A stretch of 5,153 bases of DNA from JAKEHZ01 sp035280505 (GTDB lineage: Bacteria > Acidobacteriota > Blastocatellia > RBC074), in NCBI GenBank assembly GCA_035280505.1, contig DATEFT010000293.1, forward strand, positions 1 to 5,153, given 5' to 3'. This document shows, piece by piece, positions 1 through 5,153 of this stretch. The notes beneath the pieces are model-generated. The model saw only the letters and a program-made list of their open reading frames with translations, was not told the origin of the DNA and searched no databases. The position numbers and the translations under genes were made by a program. The stretch's first letter is position 1. Every line of letters begins with the position of its first letter.

Positions 1-33
1 CCGAATTTTCCGCACAGCTTAGCAAATGTATAG

Positions 34-269
34 TCGATTGCGCTAGAGCGCGCCCTTAAGCTCCAGGCCAAGGGGCCCAACCTGCGCTACACCTTGAGCC
101 CGCTGGTCGCGGCGGCGTCAGGGATCAGCCTGACCCTGACGGTTGCCGGATTATTGGGGATCTCGCGTTTGACGCGATGGAGACGACGATCAACACGGCG
201 ATGCAGTTCCTGAACGCGGTTCCTGATCCGCTGGATCTCGCTTCCCTGCCCGGCCCCGGAACAATATAA
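34..269 (+). pseudogene. possible frameshifted gene remnant, function unknown
   Basis: No intact gene is present here. Frame 1 is open from 34 to a TGA at 220-222 and its codons end mostly in G or C up to about base 165, giving a peptide with a hydrophobic stretch (LSPLVAAASGISLTLTVAGL). From about 165 the coding-like composition moves to frame 3, which reads MQFLNAVPDPLDLASLPGPG and stops at TAA 267-269. A single indel near 160-170 would join the two readings. No start codon with a ribosome binding site is visible upstream, and a TAG at 31-33 closes frame 1. I do not recognise the protein family. The evidence is codon composition only, so this may be chance in GC-rich DNA. Confidence 0.22.
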
Positions 270-270
270 T
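265..270 (+). promoter_or_regulatory. candidate -10 box upstream of the sulfurtransferase gene
   Basis: A perfect TATAAT hexamer lies in an AT-rich patch 72 bases before the ATG at 342. At 17-bp spacing the upstream hexamer (242-247, TTCCCT) matches the sigma-70 -35 consensus poorly, at three of six positions. It would serve the plus-strand sulfurtransferase gene. It also overlaps the TAA at 267-269 that ends the possible upstream remnant. The call rests on the -10 box alone. Confidence 0.25.
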
Positions 271-341
271 TCTGGAAGACTCTACCTGCTCCCACCCCCT
301 CATAACTGCTATTGATCGTGGAGCATTCTATTTCATGATAA

Positions 342-1388
342 ATGGAGGCCCGGGGAATCCCGCCTGGTCCGCGCGGCGACGGATGGGAGAGGACCCGGTT
401 GAAATCGTTGACGCAGTCGTTCGAAGCACACTCGCCCACCCCGGCTCACACTGAGATCGTCGTGTCGCCGGCGTGGGTCAAGACGATGATTGATCGTCGT
501 TCGCCGGTCCATCGCCGGAATCGGTTCGTCGTTCTCGAGGCCAGTTGGGCCAGGCTCGCGGAAGCCGGGGATTACCTCGCGGGACACATCCCCGGAGCGC
601 TCCATCTCGACACTGACGAATTTGAAAATGGCTATCCGCGGTGGCTGTTGCGCCAGCCACGGGAATTGCAGCGCGTGATCGGCGCACTGGGCATCCCGCC
701 GGCCACGACCGTAGTCGTGTATGGCCGGCAGACCATCGCGGCGGCCCGCGCCTGGTGGGTGTTGAAGTATGCCGGCGTGGCGGATGTGCGCTTCTTGAAC
801 GGCGGGCTGGCCGCGTGGAGAGCAGCCGGTTATCCGGTCGAAACGACTATCAACCTACCCGAGCCGGTAGTGTTCGAGGAACGTGTCCGCGATGAATGGC
901 TGGCGACGACGGCCTATGTCAGGACGCATTTGAACGATCGTCAAACGCGGCTGGCCGATGTGCGCAGCCTGGAGGAGTATATAGGCGCCAGCAGCGGGTA
1001 TAACTATATAAATTTCAAAGGGCGCATTCCTGCGGCCATTCACATCGATAATGCCGATGACACGGCCCGCTTGTATGTGGGCGCCGATGGCGCGTTGCGC
1101 GATGCCGACGAGATACTCGCACTGTGGCAACGAGCAGGTCTCACCGATGACGGATCTGAGGTAATCTTCTATTGCGGCAATGGCTGGCGTTCGAGCCTGG
1201 CCTTTCTGTATGCCCGGGTGCTGGGATTCAAACGAATCCGCAACTACTCCGACGGCTGGGGCGGATGGAGTACCGTCTACACTCCCGACCCGCGCGCCGA
1301 TGGCAACACCCCCGGATGGCGGCAACGGCCTTCGGCCAACCCCTTTCTAAGGACGTGCGAGGGATATTGCCCGGGGCGATTGGCCTGA
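342..1388 (+). CDS. two-domain rhodanese-type sulfurtransferase
   Basis: This is a tandem-rhodanese protein that would move a sulfane sulfur from a donor such as thiosulfate or 3-mercaptopyruvate to an acceptor through a cysteine persulfide. The first rhodanese domain spans about residues 39-168 (GHIPGALHLD at 81-90, FLNGGLAAW at 151-159). It has Gly128 near where a catalytic Cys would lie, as expected for the inactive structural domain. The second domain spans about 200-328 and carries the active-site loop CGNGWRS at 278-284, so Cys278 is the predicted catalytic residue. No signal peptide or membrane helix is seen, suggesting a cytoplasmic protein. The first roughly 38 residues lie before the domain start and look unlike the family. 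The ATG at 342 has no well-spaced ribosome binding site (GGAG is 18 bases away), so GTG at 462 (residue 41, 308-residue product) is a real alternative. The gene converges on the porter gene. Its sulfur acceptor is unknown. Confidence 0.9.
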   Translation: MEARGIPPGPRGDGWERTRLKSLTQSFEAHSPTPAHTEIVVSPAWVKTMIDRRSPVHRRNRFVVLEASWARLAEAGDYLAGHIPGALHLDTDEFENGYPRWLLRQPRELQRVIGALGIPPATTVVVYGRQTIAAARAWWVLKYAGVADVRFLNGGLAAWRAAGYPVETTINLPEPVVFEERVRDEWLATTAYVRTHLNDRQTRLADVRSLEEYIGASSGYNYINFKGRIPAAIHIDNADDTARLYVGADGALRDADEILALWQRAGLTDDGSEVIFYCGNGWRSSLAFLYARVLGFKRIRNYSDGWGGWSTVYTPDPRADGNTPGWRQRPSANPFLRTCEGYCPGRLA

Positions 1389-1412
1389 GGACGAATACTC
1401 TTTCACCTCGGC

Positions 1413-2630
1413 CTACTCGGCAGGTTGAGAGAGATTCCATGAAAAACGCCAGCCCTGGCGGACGACGACCAGCAAGCGCAAGAGGGCCGTGGCCGCAGAC
1501 GCAATCACGGCCAGCGTCAAAAACCCGGCTCGGTACGAGCCGCTCGCATATTTGATCTGGCCGAGCAGGTTCGGAAGCAAGAATCCGCCAATCCCACCGG
1601 CGGCGCCGACCATGCCGCTGGCCACGCCGATCTCATGGCGAAACCGCTGCGGCACGATCTGAAACACGGCGCCATTGCCCATTCCCAGGCAGACCATTCC
1701 GCCGGCGATCATGACGGCCGCGAATCGGAGCGATGGTAATTGAGCGATCAAAAAGTAGGCCGCCCCGATCAGCGCCAGGAGCACCGAGAGCATGCGGACG
1801 CCGCCCAGCCGATCCGCCAAATAGCCGCCGAGCGGGCGAACCAGGCTACCGCTGAGGGCGGCCACCGCCGTCAGGTAACCGGCGGTTATCGGCGTGACCT
1901 GATACTGATCGCGGAAAAAGAGCGGCAGAAAGCTGCACAGCCCGACATAGCCGCCGAAAGTCACGCTGTAAAAGAGGCAAAACCACCAGAGGTCGCTCTG
2001 TTTGAGCACGAGCAGATAATTTCTGACCGGCTGTCGTTTCACTTGCGAGGGATTATCCCTCGCCATGAGCACGAAGGCGGCCAGGACGACGGCCAACGGC
2101 AGCATCGAGCACCCCAGCACGTTATGCCATCCCATCTGCTCGGCCAGACGCGGAGCCAGCAAATTGGTAATCGCCGTGCCGCTATTGCCCGCGGCGGCAA
2201 TGCCCATCACCAGCCCTTGCCGGCTGGGCGGATACCAGCGGCTCGCCAACGGCAAGGCGACGGCGAAGGAGGCGCCCGCGGTCCCCAGCATCAAACCGAC
2301 GGCCAGTAAGGCCGGCAGACTGCCTCCCGCCAGCCATCCGAACGTCAGCGGTAAAAACAGAAAGGCGAGCATCGCCGTGCCCACGCGCTTGGCGCCAATG
2401 CGATCGCTCAATAATCCCAGCGGCAGGCGCAGCAGTGAGCCACTCAGAATCGGCGCGGCGACGACCATCGCTTTCTGCGCCGTATTGAGGCCCAGACTCT
2501 CGGTAATGTAGATTCCGAGCGCGCCCAGCAAGACCCAGAGCATGAAACTGAAATCGAAATGGATGAAGCTCGCGATCAGTGTGGGCCCATGGCCCGGCGT
2601 TTGATCGGGCGGCGGCGATGGATTGGTCAT
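1413..2630 (-). CDS. narK: NarK/NasA-type nitrate/nitrite transporter (major facilitator superfamily)
   Basis: This 405-residue inner-membrane protein has about twelve hydrophobic helices and belongs to the nitrate/nitrite porter family. Visible hallmarks are the two glycine-rich nitrate signature regions: residues 116-153, containing ASRWYPPSRQGLVMGIAAAG, and 316-353, containing GMGNGAVFQIVPQRF and GMVGAAGGIGGF. Arg68 (GSLLRLPLG, helix 2) and Arg265 (GSLVRPLGG, helix 8) sit where the paired substrate-binding arginines of NarK are found. Each is followed by a loop motif typical of the superfamily (SDRIGAKR and ADRLGG). The ATG at 2630 is preceded by AAGGAGA (2640-2646) at 9 bases. It is the last gene of the minus-strand set, 82 bases after the two-helix gene. 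Nitrate import, nitrite export or exchange cannot be told apart from sequence, but the adjacent molybdenum reductase favours nitrate supply. The gene symbol denotes the family rather than a proven orthologue. Confidence 0.9.
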   Translation of the reverse strand: MTNPSPPPDQTPGHGPTLIASFIHFDFSFMLWVLLGALGIYITESLGLNTAQKAMVVAAPILSGSLLRLPLGLLSDRIGAKRVGTAMLAFLFLPLTFGWLAGGSLPALLAVGLMLGTAGASFAVALPLASRWYPPSRQGLVMGIAAAGNSGTAITNLLAPRLAEQMGWHNVLGCSMLPLAVVLAAFVLMARDNPSQVKRQPVRNYLLVLKQSDLWWFCLFYSVTFGGYVGLCSFLPLFFRDQYQVTPITAGYLTAVAALSGSLVRPLGGYLADRLGGVRMLSVLLALIGAAYFLIAQLPSLRFAAVMIAGGMVCLGMGNGAVFQIVPQRFRHEIGVASGMVGAAGGIGGFLLPNLLGQIKYASGSYRAGFLTLAVIASAATALLRLLVVVRQGWRFSWNLSQPAE

Positions 2631-2685
2631 GACAGTCGATCTCCTTCGATTGTCTGAATTGAGCGGCCCGGCAAAATGGCGGAAG

Positions 2686-2712
2686 ATCCATCGATCGATG
2701 GATAATCCATCG
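2686..2712. promoter_or_regulatory. perfect 18-bp palindrome with a third half-site, candidate operator
   Basis: The sequence ATCCATCGATCGATGGAT (2686-2703) equals its own reverse complement. A further ATCCATCG follows at 2705-2712, so three 8-base half-sites occur in alternating orientation: 2686-2693, 2696-2703 and 2705-2712. The second and third form another inverted repeat around one central base. The array begins immediately after the stop codon of the two-helix gene (minus strand) and ends 55 bases before the porter start. As RNA it can form only short stems of 5-6 bp with no U-run, which argues against a terminator and for a protein-binding DNA site. A separate porter promoter is not clearly visible. 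The binding protein is unknown. Confidence 0.45.
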
Positions 2713-2937
2713 TCACTTCCGATCCAGGGCCCGCAGATAATGCTGCAATCCGAGGTTGAGCAAAAAACAGACGGCGCTCGCCATCATCTCCGGCCAGGCG
2801 ACCGCGGGGTCGTCGCGGAGATAAGCGTCGATCGCCGCCACCTGCAGCCAGAGCTGCAGCACGACCAGCAGCATGACGAGGCACAAGATGCCGTAAACGA
2901 TCGTGCCCCTTGGTTCACGCGCGAATAGTCTTTTCAT
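2713..2937 (-). CDS. small membrane protein with two predicted helices, possibly a reductase accessory subunit
   Basis: The 74-residue product has a basic N-terminus (MKRLFAREPR), a first membrane helix at about 12-36 (VYGILCLVMLLVVLQLW), a short polar loop (DAYLRDDPAVAWPE, 37-50) and a second helix at about 50-68 (MMASAVCFLLNLGL), ending in a basic tail. The positive-inside rule puts both ends in the cytoplasm. The start is the ATG at 2937, chosen because AAGGGG (2945-2950) lies 7 bases upstream; a TTG at 2970 would give 11 extra residues and overlap the Rieske gene. Spacing to the Rieske stop is 13 bases, so co-translation is likely. It resembles small two-helix proteins of unknown function, perhaps the DUF6755 type, but that is from memory and unchecked. 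It has no histidine pair typical of a haem b site, having a single His (His67). A role as anchor or assembly factor for the Rieske protein is inferred from position only. Confidence 0.75.
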   Translation of the reverse strand: MKRLFAREPRGTIVYGILCLVMLLVVLQLWLQVAAIDAYLRDDPAVAWPEMMASAVCFLLNLGLQHYLRALDRK

Positions 2938-2944
2938 CGTCAAT

Positions 2945-2950
2945 CCCCTT
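2945..2950 (-). promoter_or_regulatory. ribosome binding site deciding the start of the two-helix gene
   Basis: AAGGGG on the minus strand sits 7 bases before the ATG at 2937 and directly abuts the Rieske stop codon (TGA, 2951-2953). It supports the 74-residue start over the TTG at 2970 and suggests translational coupling. Confidence 0.6.
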
Positions 2951-3499
2951 TCAAACCGTGCGGGCTTCAAGGCCGGTCGCGTAGATCACGTCCTTGACAA
3001 ATTTGAGTTCGATCCGCGGCAGGGGGCGGCGGGCCGGTCCGGCCAACGGCCGGCCCGTTTTGAGATCGAATGAGCCGTTATGACAGGGACAGAAGAAACG
3101 CCCCTGGCCGGGCTCCGGCACCACCGGGCACGACAGGTGTGTACATTTCTGGCTGAAGGCGACGAAATTGGTTTCATCGATTCTGACCAGCAGACAGGTG
3201 TCGTGCTCCGCCGGGTAAGCGAAGACCAGCGACTGGCCGGGGGCCAGTTGATCGAGTTTCGCGATCCGGCGCATCGGCGGTTGGTGACGCCACCGGCGCC
3301 GTAAATTCCGCCAGACGATCCAAAAGTGGCCGAAGGCGAAGGCAAAGCTCATCAAGAGCAGGAACCTGGTGAAATTGCGCCTCGTCAGGTAATGATCTTC
3401 CAGCCAGTCGATCGGGAAATCCCGCCGCCATCCGGCCCGGTCGCGGTTGGATCCGCTGTCCGGCGCCGCCGTGAGCTGATGAGGTTTGGTCGGAATCAT
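2951..3499 (-). CDS. membrane-anchored Rieske [2Fe-2S] protein
   Basis: This 182-residue electron carrier has one membrane helix at about 44-63 (TRFLLLMSFAFAFGHFWIVW) followed by a C-terminal Rieske domain. The two cluster boxes are complete: CTHLSC (119-124) and CPCHNGSF (137-144). Predicted cluster ligands are Cys119, His121, Cys137 and His140; Cys124 and Cys139 would form the disulfide seen in high-potential Rieske proteins of quinol-oxidising complexes. The stretch LTRRNFTRFLLL (38-49) resembles a twin-arginine signal used as an anchor. However, a very basic segment follows the helix (RNLRRRWRH, 64-72), so the side of the membrane holding the cluster is unclear. Its ATG overlaps the stop of the iron-sulfur subunit gene (ATGA, 3496-3499), with GAGGAGA (3504-3510) as ribosome binding site. 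It probably links a quinol or other donor to the iron-sulfur subunit. No cytochrome b gene is nearby, which argues against an ordinary bc1 Rieske subunit. Confidence 0.92.
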   Translation of the reverse strand: MIPTKPHQLTAAPDSGSNRDRAGWRRDFPIDWLEDHYLTRRNFTRFLLLMSFAFAFGHFWIVWRNLRRRWRHQPPMRRIAKLDQLAPGQSLVFAYPAEHDTCLLVRIDETNFVAFSQKCTHLSCPVVPEPGQGRFFCPCHNGSFDLKTGRPLAGPARRPLPRIELKFVKDVIYATGLEARTV

Positions 3500-4146
3500 G
3501 GCGTCTCCTCTTCGCCGTTAGAGTTGCCGGTCAGGACGTTGAGAGCGGTCCCCAGGCCGATGGCCTGTTCGTGCATCGCGGCCGTGACGTCGAGATACTC
3601 GGGCTGTCCCACCCTGGGCGTCATGATATTGACCTTCGTGGTGATCGTCTGCCGGCCGAACCGGAACTGATTGATCGGCCTGGAGCGCGGGCGCGACTTC
3701 TCGACCTCTTCGCGCGTGCCGAAGAAGAGCGCCTGGCTGGGGCAGACCGTCGCACACATCGGCCGCTTGCCCGCCGATGTGCGGTCGTAACACAGATCGC
3801 ACTTCATCATCAGGTTGAACTCCGTCTTCATTCTCGGGACGCCGAACGGACAGGCCAGCACGCAGTTGCTGCAGGCGATGCAACTGGGCTTGCGGGCCGT
3901 CTGCACCACGCCGTCCGCGGTGCGTTTGATCGCATCCGCCGGGCAGACTTCGGCGCACGTCGGCTGGTCGCAGTGCATGCAGACGACCGGCGCGGTCTGG
4001 ACCGAGTGTGCCCGATCAACGAATTCGAGATGGATCATCGAATGCCCCTTGTGCGTGTCGCACTCGCTGCAGGCTTGCACGCACGCCTGGCAGCCGATGC
4101 ATCGGTTCGGGTCGATGAAAAATTCCATGTGGGACAGAAAAGACAT
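3496..4146 (-). CDS. four-cluster [4Fe-4S] electron-transfer subunit of a molybdopterin oxidoreductase
   Basis: The 216-residue product is of the DmsB/NrfC/PhsB type, which wires a molybdopterin catalytic subunit to its electron donor. Sixteen ligand cysteines can be placed: CIGCQACVQAC (16-26), CMHCDQPTCAEVC (56-68), CIACSNCVLAC (89-99), CDLC (116-119) and CATVC (131-135), giving four [4Fe-4S] clusters; Cys29 is an extra. No signal peptide is present. About 75 residues follow the last motif, including FGRQTITTKVNIMTPRVG (163-180), and may form a docking surface. I chose the ATG at 4146 because GGAGGG (4151-4156) lies 4 bases upstream; an in-frame TTG at 4158 overlaps that site and would add only four residues. 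The gene starts 15 bases after the catalytic subunit stop, and its stop overlaps the Rieske start by four bases, so the three genes are surely co-transcribed. The specific enzyme it serves depends on the partly visible catalytic subunit. Confidence 0.93.
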   Translation of the reverse strand: MSFLSHMEFFIDPNRCIGCQACVQACSECDTHKGHSMIHLEFVDRAHSVQTAPVVCMHCDQPTCAEVCPADAIKRTADGVVQTARKPSCIACSNCVLACPFGVPRMKTEFNLMMKCDLCYDRTSAGKRPMCATVCPSQALFFGTREEVEKSRPRSRPINQFRFGRQTITTKVNIMTPRVGQPEYLDVTAAMHEQAIGLGTALNVLTGNSNGEEETP

Positions 4147-4150
4147 GCCG

Positions 4151-4156
4151 CCCTCC
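4151..4156 (-). promoter_or_regulatory. ribosome binding site deciding the start of the iron-sulfur subunit
   Basis: GGAGGG on the minus strand lies 4 bases before the ATG at 4146, between that start and the stop codon of the catalytic subunit (4162-4164). It rules in favour of this ATG over the TTG at 4156-4158, which overlaps the site itself. Confidence 0.65.
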
Positions 4157-4161
4157 AATGA

Positions 4162-5153
4162 CTATGGGTGTTCGTCGCCCCGATCCGGCGGCCCGGCGGC
4201 TCGCCTGACGCGCACCGCGCAGACCTTGAATTCGGGAATCTTCGAGATCGGATCCTGTGCGGAAATCGTCAACTGGTTCACACTCTTCCGGCCCGCCCAG
4301 TGATAGGGAATAAAGATCGTATCGGGACGGATGGTCGTGACGACCTGCGTCTGAAGAGAGATCTCCCCGCGCCGCGATTCGACCGTGGCCCAATCGCCGT
4401 CCGTGATGCCCAGCCTCTCGGCCAGTTGCGGATGCAGTTCGACGCGCGGTTCCGGATATTGTTCGACCAGCGGGCCGATGCGCCGGGTCTGGGTGCCGGA
4501 CAGGAACTGGCTGACGACGCGGCCGGTCGTCAGCATCAACGGATAGTCCGCATCCACGTCCTCCGCCGGCGGATCGTACCGCGCGACGTTAAAACGCGCT
4601 TTGCCGTCCGGGAAATAGAATGGACCGGCGCCTTTGGCCACCGGGTTCCACGACCCCTTCTCGAACAGCCGAGGCGTGCCCTCATGTTCAGGGGGCCCGG
4701 CCCGCGGCGGATCTTCACTGGGACAAGGCCAGAAGACGCCGCCCTGTTTGACGATCTTTTCGTAGGTGATGCCGGAATAATCGGCAATGCCGCCTTTCGA
4801 GGCCAGGCGCAGTTCGTCGAGAATCTCACGCGGGCTGGCGAAGGTGAAGCCTCGCTCACGCTTCAGGGCCCGGGCGAGGTCCTGGATAATCCGCCAGTCC
4901 TGTTTGGCGTCGCCCGGCGGATCCACGGCCTGATTGATCTTGATCACGCGACCTTCGATCTGCGTCACGATCCCCTCATCCTCCTCGTGCAGTGAGCCGG
5001 GCAGCACGACGTCGGCATGGTGCGCCGATTCGTTCAAGAAGAAATCGATCGCCACGTAGAATTCCAGCTTATCCAGCATGTCGGCGATAAAACGGTTGTC
5101 GGGCAACGAGACCTTGGGATTGAAGCAGATGGAGAGCAGCCCTCGGATCTCGC
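4162..5153 (-). CDS. molybdopterin oxidoreductase catalytic subunit, C-terminal part, probable nitrate reductase (partial)
   Basis: About 329 C-terminal residues are visible, and the frame stays open to the window edge with no true start; the codon at 5106 is TTG coding Leu inside the protein. Upstream of it the frame reads IRGLLSICFNPKVSLPDNRF, a pattern of the molybdopterin-binding core of this superfamily. Further landmarks are VVLPGSLHEEDEGIVTQIEG (nt 4952-5011), the start of the dinucleotide-binding domain TGRVVSQFLSGTQTRR (4480-4527), the cofactor-contact segment IPYHWAG (4291-4311), and the closing KVCAVRVR. Family members hold Mo-bis-MGD and usually an N-terminal [4Fe-4S] cluster; that half, including the Mo ligand residue and any Tat signal, is off the window. 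Nitrate is favoured as substrate by the downstream NarK-type porter and general resemblance to assimilatory and periplasmic nitrate reductases. Formate dehydrogenase or another member of the DMSO reductase family cannot be excluded. It is the first visible gene of the minus-strand operon. Confidence 0.88.
   Translation of the reverse strand, partial: EIRGLLSICFNPKVSLPDNRFIADMLDKLEFYVAIDFFLNESAHHADVVLPGSLHEEDEGIVTQIEGRVIKINQAVDPPGDAKQDWRIIQDLARALKRERGFTFASPREILDELRLASKGGIADYSGITYEKIVKQGGVFWPCPSEDPPRAGPPEHEGTPRLFEKGSWNPVAKGAGPFYFPDGKARFNVARYDPPAEDVDADYPLMLTTGRVVSQFLSGTQTRRIGPLVEQYPEPRVELHPQLAERLGITDGDWATVESRRGEISLQTQVVTTIRPDTIFIPYHWAGRKSVNQLTISAQDPISKIPEFKVCAVRVRRAAGPPDRGDEHP

Noticed and set aside
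855..1325. Minus-strand 156-codon open frame within the sulfurtransferase gene
   Set aside because: It is antisense to the second rhodanese domain, including its active-site loop, and encodes nothing recognisable.
1389..1412. Possible bidirectional terminator between the converging sulfurtransferase and porter genes
   Set aside because: The 24-base gap contains no convincing hairpin and no clear T-run partner on either strand.
1740..2511. Long plus-strand open frames opposite the porter gene
   Set aside because: They are antisense to a well-supported twelve-helix transporter, are rich in Arg, Gln, Ala and His as expected for shadow frames in GC-rich DNA, and show no recognisable domain.
3030..3061. 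GC-rich inverted repeat (CCGGCC-AAC-GGCCGG inside CGGGCCGG...CCGGCCCG) followed by TTTT on the plus strand, resembling a rho-independent terminator
   Set aside because: It lies inside the Rieske coding sequence, antisense to it, with no plus-strand gene ending before it. The bases encode conserved-looking Rieske residues (GRPLAGPARRPLP), so the symmetry is probably a by-product of Gly/Pro/Arg codons.
3571..4995. Plus-strand open frames opposite the iron-sulfur and catalytic subunit genes, up to 275 codons
   Set aside because: Their length is explained by GC-rich antisense composition; the minus-strand frames carry complete cluster motifs and family landmarks.
5104..5106. TTG at 5106 as the start of the molybdopterin oxidoreductase gene
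   Set aside because: The reading frame continues to the window edge with family-like sequence before it, and the visible protein contains only C-terminal parts of the enzyme, so this is an internal leucine codon.

Overview
The window is a GC-rich bacterial segment, most likely chromosomal and from a Gram-negative-type organism. This rests on base composition, strongly GC-biased third codon positions, Shine-Dalgarno-led genes and a Tat-like Rieske protein. The phylum cannot be fixed from the sequence alone. No rRNA, tRNA, CRISPR array, transposase or phage gene was seen.

Bases 1-341 hold no intact gene. Two short stretches (about 34-165 in frame 1 and about 165-269 in frame 3) have coding-like codon composition and may be a frameshifted gene remnant. 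A TATAAT box at 265-270 is a weak promoter candidate. A plus-strand two-domain rhodanese-type sulfurtransferase follows (342-1388). Its start is uncertain: GTG at 462 is a credible alternative, and it would lie just downstream of a possible 39-codon small ORF (335-454).

The rest of the window (5153 down to 1413) is one tightly packed minus-strand gene set that converges on the sulfurtransferase with only 24 bases between stop codons. In transcription order it holds: the C-terminal part of a molybdopterin oxidoreductase catalytic subunit that runs off the window edge; a four-cluster [4Fe-4S] electron-transfer subunit; a membrane-anchored Rieske [2Fe-2S] protein; a 74-residue protein with two predicted membrane helices; and a NarK/NasA-type nitrate/nitrite transporter of the major facilitator superfamily.

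The simplest reading is a nitrate uptake and reduction operon. The porter moves nitrate or nitrite across the membrane. The molybdenum enzyme would reduce nitrate with electrons passed along the iron-sulfur chain. The unusual point is that a Rieske protein plus a tiny two-helix protein stand where NarI- or NrfD-like quinol-oxidising membrane subunits are usually found. The substrate is inferred from the porter and from general resemblance of the catalytic C-terminus to nitrate reductases; the part of the catalytic subunit holding the N-terminal FeS motif and the Mo ligand lies outside the window. A perfect 18-bp palindrome with a third half-site, between the two-helix gene and the porter gene, is the clearest candidate regulatory site.
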